From an uncultured Bacilli bacterium (lineage in GTDB: Bacteria > Bacillota_I > Bacilli_A > RF39 > UBA660), in NCBI GenBank assembly GCA_947623665.1, contig CANQHJ010000011.1, positions 1-33,454 of the forward strand: a DNA stretch of 33,454 nucleotides, given 5' to 3'. Position numbers and translations under genes: made by a program. This document shows, piece after piece, positions 27,817-33,454 of the stretch. The notes beneath the pieces were generated by a model. It saw nothing but the letters and a program-made list of their open reading frames with translations, was not told the DNA's origin and searched no databases. The first letter of the stretch is position 1, and every line of letters begins with the position of its first letter.

Positions 27817-29367
27817 TCACTTTATTTTATAAACATATTTTTTATTTCGAATAACATAAGTTATTTCGATTTTTTTCTTAGTATTAATCCCTGTTGGAAC
27901 TTTCAAATACAAATATCTACCTTGATATTCTCTACCTACTGCATCTTCAACATCAATTTCCTTTGTTTTTCCTTTATTGTTTACATAATTAATTTTACCA
28001 TACTTTTTAGAAAAGTCAACAAAATCTTCACCATCAAAATCAGCAGAATCATAAGTTATTTTAAGTATCTGACTACTTCCCAATGCTTTTACTACATCAT
28101 CAACAACTCCACAATTATAAGCAGAACACTGATATTTTTTATATTCAAACTCTTTACCTAATTCAGCAGACGTAAATGTAACATTCTTTTTAGCACCACT
28201 AACAGTCTCAAATGGAATTTCTTTATTGTTTCTATAAACACCTTTATTCCTAATATTACTAATATTTTTTACATTAAGTTTTAATTTTCTTCTATATGTT
28301 TCCATAGCATTATGATACTCCTGATAATACAGAACAAACTTACTAAAAGAATTTTTCTCATTTACTTTAAAAATAAGTAAAAATTTATAAGTTTTTAAAG
28401 CATCCCACTTTTCATCACTATAAGTTTTACCTAAATCATTAAAAGAGTTATTGTAAGATAAAGTATACGTATAATCATCAGACCAATTCATCAAATGGAA
28501 ATTATCCATTTTCATAACTTCATCTTTATTTCTGTTCTTAACAGTCATATTTAATATTACAAAAGCCTTACCCTTTTCTATTTTATTGCCATTAAAATCT
28601 TTATCTGTATAATAACTATCATTAACAGTAATTTCATATCCATCAATTTTTAAAGTTTGACCTTGCCTATAACTTTTGTGAGTTACTCCAAAGAAATAAT
28701 AAATATTATATATAATGACTATAACTATCACAGTAGCAATTACATTTACAATAAATCTATGTTCCTGATAAAAATAATCAAAATTTCTAAGAAGTTTTTG
28801 CCAAAGTCTAAAAATAATATGCTTATCAAATTCAAAATTAATCTCAACTTCTTCTTTATCAGAATCTTGAATCTCTAAAAATTCTGCATCATGAGAAAAA
28901 TCAAACTTTTCAAGATCAATACCCAAAATACGAATAACTAAAATTATAAATGCAACATACTGTGGAACACTTACAATAAATGTTAAATCTCTAAGCATTA
29001 TTGCCGATTGAATATTAAAATCAGAATTACTAAAACCAATAAAATACATTGTATTACTCAAAAATACAACAAACACTAAAAAATAGATAATTGCCAGTAC
29101 AAGATACATCTTCCACGGTTTACCTTTTTGTCGTAACAAATATATAAGTAAACCTATAACAACTAACATAAATATAAGGGCTATATAAGTGATAATATTT
29201 AAATAATCACTTATAGGAGTATTATAAAATTGATCCGTAACAAACTCTTTCAAAAAAGCATTTACTTGCAAATTAGCACGAAATACTAAAAATGATAAAA
29301 GTAAAAGTACTAAATGAACCTTCCGAAAGTTTTTTATCAAAAAAGCATATGGTTTTCTAATAATCAT
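27817..29367 (-). CDS. Polytopic membrane protein with extracellular domain, unknown function
   Basis: 516 aa; several N-terminal TMs, a further TM IVNVIATVIVIVIIYNIYYFF, then DUF4352/TelF-like beta-rich ectodomain (tentative). Confidence 0.65.
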   Translation of the reverse strand: MIIRKPYAFLIKNFRKVHLVLLLLSFLVFRANLQVNAFLKEFVTDQFYNTPISDYLNIITYIALIFMLVVIGLLIYLLRQKGKPWKMYLVLAIIYFLVFVVFLSNTMYFIGFSNSDFNIQSAIMLRDLTFIVSVPQYVAFIILVIRILGIDLEKFDFSHDAEFLEIQDSDKEEVEINFEFDKHIIFRLWQKLLRNFDYFYQEHRFIVNVIATVIVIVIIYNIYYFFGVTHKSYRQGQTLKIDGYEITVNDSYYTDKDFNGNKIEKGKAFVILNMTVKNRNKDEVMKMDNFHLMNWSDDYTYTLSYNNSFNDLGKTYSDEKWDALKTYKFLLIFKVNEKNSFSKFVLYYQEYHNAMETYRRKLKLNVKNISNIRNKGVYRNNKEIPFETVSGAKKNVTFTSAELGKEFEYKKYQCSAYNCGVVDDVVKALGSSQILKITYDSADFDGEDFVDFSKKYGKINYVNNKGKTKEIDVEDAVGREYQGRYLYLKVPTGINTKKKIEITYVIRNKKYVYKIK

Positions 29368-29399
29368 TATCTACACCATCCTCTATTATTCTATCTTCT

Positions 29400-29405
29400 A
29401 TTATA
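29400..29405 (-). promoter_or_regulatory. Candidate -10 (TATAAT) upstream of the 516-aa gene
   Basis: TATAAT on minus strand in the 115-bp gap after the greA terminator; no convincing -35. Confidence 0.3.
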
Positions 29406-29458
29406 AAACATTTTTTTTATTTATACTAGACATATACATAAAAAAAAGTAAATTATAC

Positions 29459-29493
29459 AAAAAAAATATCAAATAAACTTAATTATTTAATAT
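29459..29493 (-). terminator. greA intrinsic terminator overlapping its stop codon
   Basis: Minus strand ATATTAAATAA-TTAAGT-TTATTTGATAT followed by a T-run; 11-bp stem with one G-U pair, very AT-rich. Confidence 0.55.
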
Positions 29494-29956
29494 CTTTAAT
29501 TTCTACATCATAATTTCCATTAGGACTGTTTACAGTAACAACATCCCCAACTTTATGATTCATTAATGCTTGAGCAATTGGAGATTCATTTGAAATTTTA
29601 CTTTCAAAAGGATCAGCCTCATGACTTCCGACAATTTTATATTCTTCTTCCTCGTCATCGTCATCCATATAACGAATAGAAACAACTGTACCAATACCAA
29701 CTTTATCTTTAGAAACCTCTTTGATAACTTTAGCATTTTCAAGCATCTTCTCTATTGTTTTAATTCTTCCTTCAATTTGAGCTTGTTCATCTCTTGCTGA
29801 ATCATAATCAGCATTCTCACTCAAATCTCCTAAAGCTCTAGCCTCTTTAATAGCCTGAATATTTTCAGGCCTCTTAACTTTTATTAAATTGTCTAACTCT
29901 TTTTTTAATTCATCTAACCCCTCTTGAGTTAAATATACGACATTGTCTTTCTTCAT
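29483..29956 (-). CDS. greA: Transcription elongation factor GreA
   Basis: 157 aa; YLTQEGLDELKKELD...IQAIKEARALGDLSENADYDSARDEQAQIEGRI...ISNESPIAQALMNHKVGDVV. Confidence 0.97.
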   Translation of the reverse strand: MKKDNVVYLTQEGLDELKKELDNLIKVKRPENIQAIKEARALGDLSENADYDSARDEQAQIEGRIKTIEKMLENAKVIKEVSKDKVGIGTVVSIRYMDDDDEEEEYKIVGSHEADPFESKISNESPIAQALMNHKVGDVVTVNSPNGNYDVEIKDIK

Positions 29957-29988
29957 TTGTAAATCACCTCTAAATACAATGTATTCAA

Positions 29989-30017
29989 ATTTTACTACAA
30001 AAGAGTTCTTTTGTCAA
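29989..30017 (-). promoter_or_regulatory. SigmaA-type promoter of greA
   Basis: TTGACA (30012-30017), 17-bp spacer, TAAAAT (29989-29994); spacer holds CAAAAG-AACT-CTTTTG inverted repeat. Confidence 0.75.
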
Positions 30018-30018
30018 A

Positions 30019-31152
30019 TCATTTTTTTACTTTTTCTCTAACCTGTGCCAAGAAAAACTCATCAGTCATACCACTAATAAAATCAATAACTTGTCTTTTA
30101 ATAGGAGTATTATCTAAATATTCCTTACTTTGAGTATTTAAAAATATCTTATAAATTAAACTATCTGTATTTTTATTTTCAATATCATTAAGATATAAAG
30201 AAAATAATTTATTCATACCCTTTTCATAATATTTATAATCATCTTTTGTCATAGATTTACTATAAATATACTTACTATTAAAATCTTTAAGATCTGATAA
30301 TGCACCAAACACATCATCACTCATTTTAATATAAGGTTTATCCATACTCATCTTTATAATATCTAAAATTATAGTATTAACAATATCTGTATTAGTATTA
30401 CCTAAAACATTAACTATATCTTTTGGCAAATCTTCTCTTTTAAAAAGACCTAGACTAATTGCATCCTCTATATCACGACCAATATACCCAATAACATCAG
30501 AAATTCTAACAACACACCCTTCAAGTGTCATAGGATGACATTTAGTATTTCCCTCTAAATCAATATAACTATTCTCATACTCTTCTAAAAATTCTTCCTT
30601 ACTCTTTTTAACAGGTTCATAAATAGGAGAAATCATCTCTCCATTATGACACATAATACCATCAAGAGTTTGAATAGTAAGATTAATCCCCTTACCATTA
30701 TTCTCAACATTCATATAATATCTAACACCTTGAATATTATGTGCAAAAGCCATATTTAACTCACGCTTAGAAATATCATTTAAAATCTTTTCACCAGTAT
30801 GACCTAAAGGAGCATGACCAATATCATGACCCAATGCAATTGCCTCTATCAAATCCTCATTAAGTCTTAATGCCCTACCAATAGTCCTTGCTATTTTACT
30901 AACAAGTTGAACATGAACAATACGCTTAGAAATATGATCATTATGTTTAAAAGAATAAACTTGTGTCTTATCCATATACCTAGTATAACTATATGCATGA
31001 ATAATTCTATCTATATCCCTAAAATAAGAAGTTCTCATATCCTGATTCATACTATTTAATCTAACTGCATCACTATCTTTAGAAGCATAAATAGATAAAT
31101 CTCTCTCTTTAAGCAAAAAATTCTCTCTTGCCTTCTTTAAAACATCTTCCAT
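30019..31152 (-). CDS. HD-domain dGTPase-like protein
   Basis: 377 aa; RIDRIIHAYSYTRYMDKTQV, HVQLVSKIARTIGRAL, EAIALGHDIGHAPLGHTGE. Confidence 0.9.
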   Translation of the reverse strand: MEDVLKKARENFLLKERDLSIYASKDSDAVRLNSMNQDMRTSYFRDIDRIIHAYSYTRYMDKTQVYSFKHNDHISKRIVHVQLVSKIARTIGRALRLNEDLIEAIALGHDIGHAPLGHTGEKILNDISKRELNMAFAHNIQGVRYYMNVENNGKGINLTIQTLDGIMCHNGEMISPIYEPVKKSKEEFLEEYENSYIDLEGNTKCHPMTLEGCVVRISDVIGYIGRDIEDAISLGLFKREDLPKDIVNVLGNTNTDIVNTIILDIIKMSMDKPYIKMSDDVFGALSDLKDFNSKYIYSKSMTKDDYKYYEKGMNKLFSLYLNDIENKNTDSLIYKIFLNTQSKEYLDNTPIKRQVIDFISGMTDEFFLAQVREKVKK

Positions 31153-31161
31153 AATACCTCC

Positions 31162-32346
31162 TCAATTATCTTTCTTTTTAATTAGTCTAATCATCGAATA
31201 AGAAGAAAGCCTCCTATCAAATGGTATTTTCAAAACCTCTCCTGGATGTCTTGCAACTTCAATTAAATTATCATCCTCATCATAAAGTTTATCAATCTCT
31301 ATTATAAAAGATTCTTTATCTGGTGTAAATACCTCAACTGTATCTCCAACTTCAAAATAATTTCTCTCAACAAAAGTTAAAAGACCTTTCTTTTCATCAT
31401 AACCAACAACAAGTCCTAAATAATCTTGATTAGATGCCTCATTTCTACCAGAATAATATTGATCATTATAATCTGCCTTCTTATTAAAATAATGCGTACT
31501 AACCTCACGATTAGCAACTCTACTCAAAGTATTATTATACTTATCCATTAAATCATCTGTTAAAACATTATCATATATATCATCTATTATTTTACGATAA
31601 GTCCCAATAACAGTAGCTAAATAATATAAAGATCTCATCCTACCTTCAACTTTTAAAGAAGAAACACCTACATCAATTAAATCTTTAATATAATATGCCA
31701 TATTTAAATCTTTAGTAGCCATTGTAAAAGGAGCATCATCAGTATCAAATAAAAATCTACATACTTGACTACATCCTCCACGATTAGCATCTCTTCCAGT
31801 TAAATAATTAGAAAGAGTACATCTACCAGACATACAAGTACACATAGCACCATGAATAAAAACTTCAACATCAATTCCAACTTGATTTATTATTTCTTTA
31901 ATCTCACTCTTAGAAAGTTCTCTTGCTAAAACAATCCTACTAACCCCTTCACTCTTATAAAACTTAGCAGCCTCTATATTAGTAACAGAACTTTGTGTAG
32001 AAACATGTATCTCTACATTACTATCAATATCTCTAATTCTACTAATAACATAAGGATCACTTACAATAAATGCATCAATACCAGCATCTATTACATCTTT
32101 TATATAATTATCTAAATCATCAAGTTCTCTATCATGTAAAACTATATTTAAAGTAAGATAAACTTTTTTCCCAAGTTTATGTGCAAAACTACACCCTTCT
32201 TTAATCTCATCAATTGTAAAATTAGTAGCATTAGCTCTCAAACTATATTTTTTTCCACCAATATATACAGCATCTGCCCCATAAAGTAAAGTAACTTTTA
32301 ATCTTTCTAAATCCCCTGCTGGACTTAATAACTCTATTCTATTCAT
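31162..32346 (-). CDS. Peptidase U32 family protein (TrhP/YrrO-like)
   Basis: 394 aa; ELLSPAGDLERLKVTLLYGADAVYIGG, EVFIHGAMCTCMSGRCTLSNYLTGRDANRGGCSQVCRF. Confidence 0.95.
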   Translation of the reverse strand: MNRIELLSPAGDLERLKVTLLYGADAVYIGGKKYSLRANATNFTIDEIKEGCSFAHKLGKKVYLTLNIVLHDRELDDLDNYIKDVIDAGIDAFIVSDPYVISRIRDIDSNVEIHVSTQSSVTNIEAAKFYKSEGVSRIVLARELSKSEIKEIINQVGIDVEVFIHGAMCTCMSGRCTLSNYLTGRDANRGGCSQVCRFLFDTDDAPFTMATKDLNMAYYIKDLIDVGVSSLKVEGRMRSLYYLATVIGTYRKIIDDIYDNVLTDDLMDKYNNTLSRVANREVSTHYFNKKADYNDQYYSGRNEASNQDYLGLVVGYDEKKGLLTFVERNYFEVGDTVEVFTPDKESFIIEIDKLYDEDDNLIEVARHPGEVLKIPFDRRLSSYSMIRLIKKKDN

Positions 32347-33199
32347 AATTCTTCACCTGATAATAAGTTTCATTAAATAAAAAGTTAGTATCACTACCAA
32401 TTAAACTATTAACACAAGAGACAAACTCTTCATATTTTATTTTTCCATCAAAATATTTTTTATATAAAGATAAAACCTCAATAAACTTCTCATGTTCTAT
32501 ATCTTCTTCTTTAAATACAAAAGAATCTATATCACTTAATTTATCTATAACACTACTAGCATTCATTATTTCATTTTTTCTAAAACTAGTACCAAATTCA
32601 TTTTCAAATACATCATAACTAACTTTAGTAGAATGTTCTCTAATCTTTAAATTATTACTTTTTAAAATTTTATGAGCCATTGCATGATTAGTAAGTAAAC
32701 TCCTTCTAGAAAAAGCAACTATTGGATACCCAACAACCATCATCCATAACTTAATCTTAGTATTTCTAGAAATATCTAATATCTCAGATAATGTTATCTC
32801 ATTTGAAAGTAATGCTCCAACACAACCCTTATCAAAATAATAATCACAAGTTTTATAATTAGTAACCATATGTGTATTATTCCATATAAGACTAGTTCTT
32901 AAAGATAAATCTTTATGTAACTTCAAAACAGCTAAATCATAAAATAATATTCCAGATATATTACTCTCTTCTATTTTAAGTAAAATATCTTTTAAATCAT
33001 CTATATCTTCATTAAAAATAGGTTTATTAATTACTACATATGCATTAATAGAATATTTATCTTTTAATGAAACAATTTCTTCTAAGGTATAAGTTTTTTT
33101 ATAATCAACAGAAAAATTAGTAAGTGCAAATACATAATCTTTACTATAATTGATATAATCATCTAAATTATCAGTATTAGGAATAACTACTAACTTCAT
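32339..33199 (-). CDS. Peptidase U32-related protein (YrrN-like)
   Basis: 286 aa; degenerate TIM-barrel U32 pattern, overlaps the 394-aa U32 gene by 8 nt. Confidence 0.75.
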   Translation of the reverse strand: MKLVVIPNTDNLDDYINYSKDYVFALTNFSVDYKKTYTLEEIVSLKDKYSINAYVVINKPIFNEDIDDLKDILLKIEESNISGILFYDLAVLKLHKDLSLRTSLIWNNTHMVTNYKTCDYYFDKGCVGALLSNEITLSEILDISRNTKIKLWMMVVGYPIVAFSRRSLLTNHAMAHKILKSNNLKIREHSTKVSYDVFENEFGTSFRKNEIMNASSVIDKLSDIDSFVFKEEDIEHEKFIEVLSLYKKYFDGKIKYEEFVSCVNSLIGSDTNFLFNETYYQVKNYE

Positions 33200-33225
33200 A
33201 ACCTACACCTCTCTTTCGACAAAGA

Positions 33226-33231
33226 TTATAT
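33226..33231 (-). promoter_or_regulatory. Extended -10 promoter of the U32 genes
   Basis: TGATATAAT on minus strand about 27 nt upstream of the ATG; weak -35. Confidence 0.5.
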
Positions 33232-33454
33232 CACAACTTAACAATAATTTAAAGAATTCAAAAAATACCAATGATGTATCCAATTTGATATTTTTGTTAT
33301 TTTGTTTAAAAAAGAAGTATTATCCTATGTTATTAAATATTTTATATTATCTTACATATTACTATTATTAGATGATATGTTAGTGTAGAATAAGTGTGGA
33401 GATTTAACTCCTAAAAAATAAGATTTATAATTTAATTAAATTTTATTATGTAAA

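Noticed and set aside
27766-28161. 131-aa plus-strand ORF antisense to the 516-aa gene
   Set aside because: Composition (Phe/Ile/Ser/Asn-rich) is what an AT-rich antisense frame yields; the minus-strand genes are clearly coding there
1-29367. Integrative conjugative element interpretation
   Set aside because: No relaxase, integrase, excisionase, oriT-like inverted repeats or flanking direct repeats recognised; Tad genes are atypical for ICEs
33232-33454. Possible RNA gene or short ORF at the right edge
   Set aside because: AT-rich, no sustained ORF, no tRNA-like fold or conserved motif recognisable; truncated by window end

Overview
AT-rich, Firmicutes/Mollicutes-like chromosomal segment. 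Nearly every credible gene is on the minus strand, so transcription runs from high to low coordinates. The right end (29483-33199) is a housekeeping block: two U32 peptidase-family proteins, an HD-domain dGTPase-like protein and greA. A predicted terminator then separates it from a roughly 29-kb, tightly packed co-directional locus (29367 down to 99). That locus combines (i) Tad / type IV pilus-like parts: CpaF/TadA ATPase, TadB- and TadC-like GspF-family proteins, CpaB/SAF protein, a TadZ/CpaE-like protein with a degenerate P-loop, TadE-like pseudopilins, and an unannotated 57-aa Flp-like candidate pilin at 16949-17122; and (ii) monoderm type IV secretion system parts: VirD4/TraG coupling ATPase, VirB4 split over two overlapping ORFs, PrgI/VirB3-like protein, VirB6/TrbL-like protein, VirB2-like two-TM proteins, and a 1202-aa cell-wall enzyme with M15, CHAP, SpoIID-like and C39-like domains. 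It also encodes a class B-like sortase overlapping the gene of a 1191-aa Cys-rich exported protein, plus several families of exported paralogs. No relaxase, integrase, transposase, oriT-like cluster, tRNA, rRNA or CRISPR was seen. The best candidate for an undescribed system is this composite T4SS + Tad envelope machine. Domain calls come from reading motifs by eye; no database search was run.
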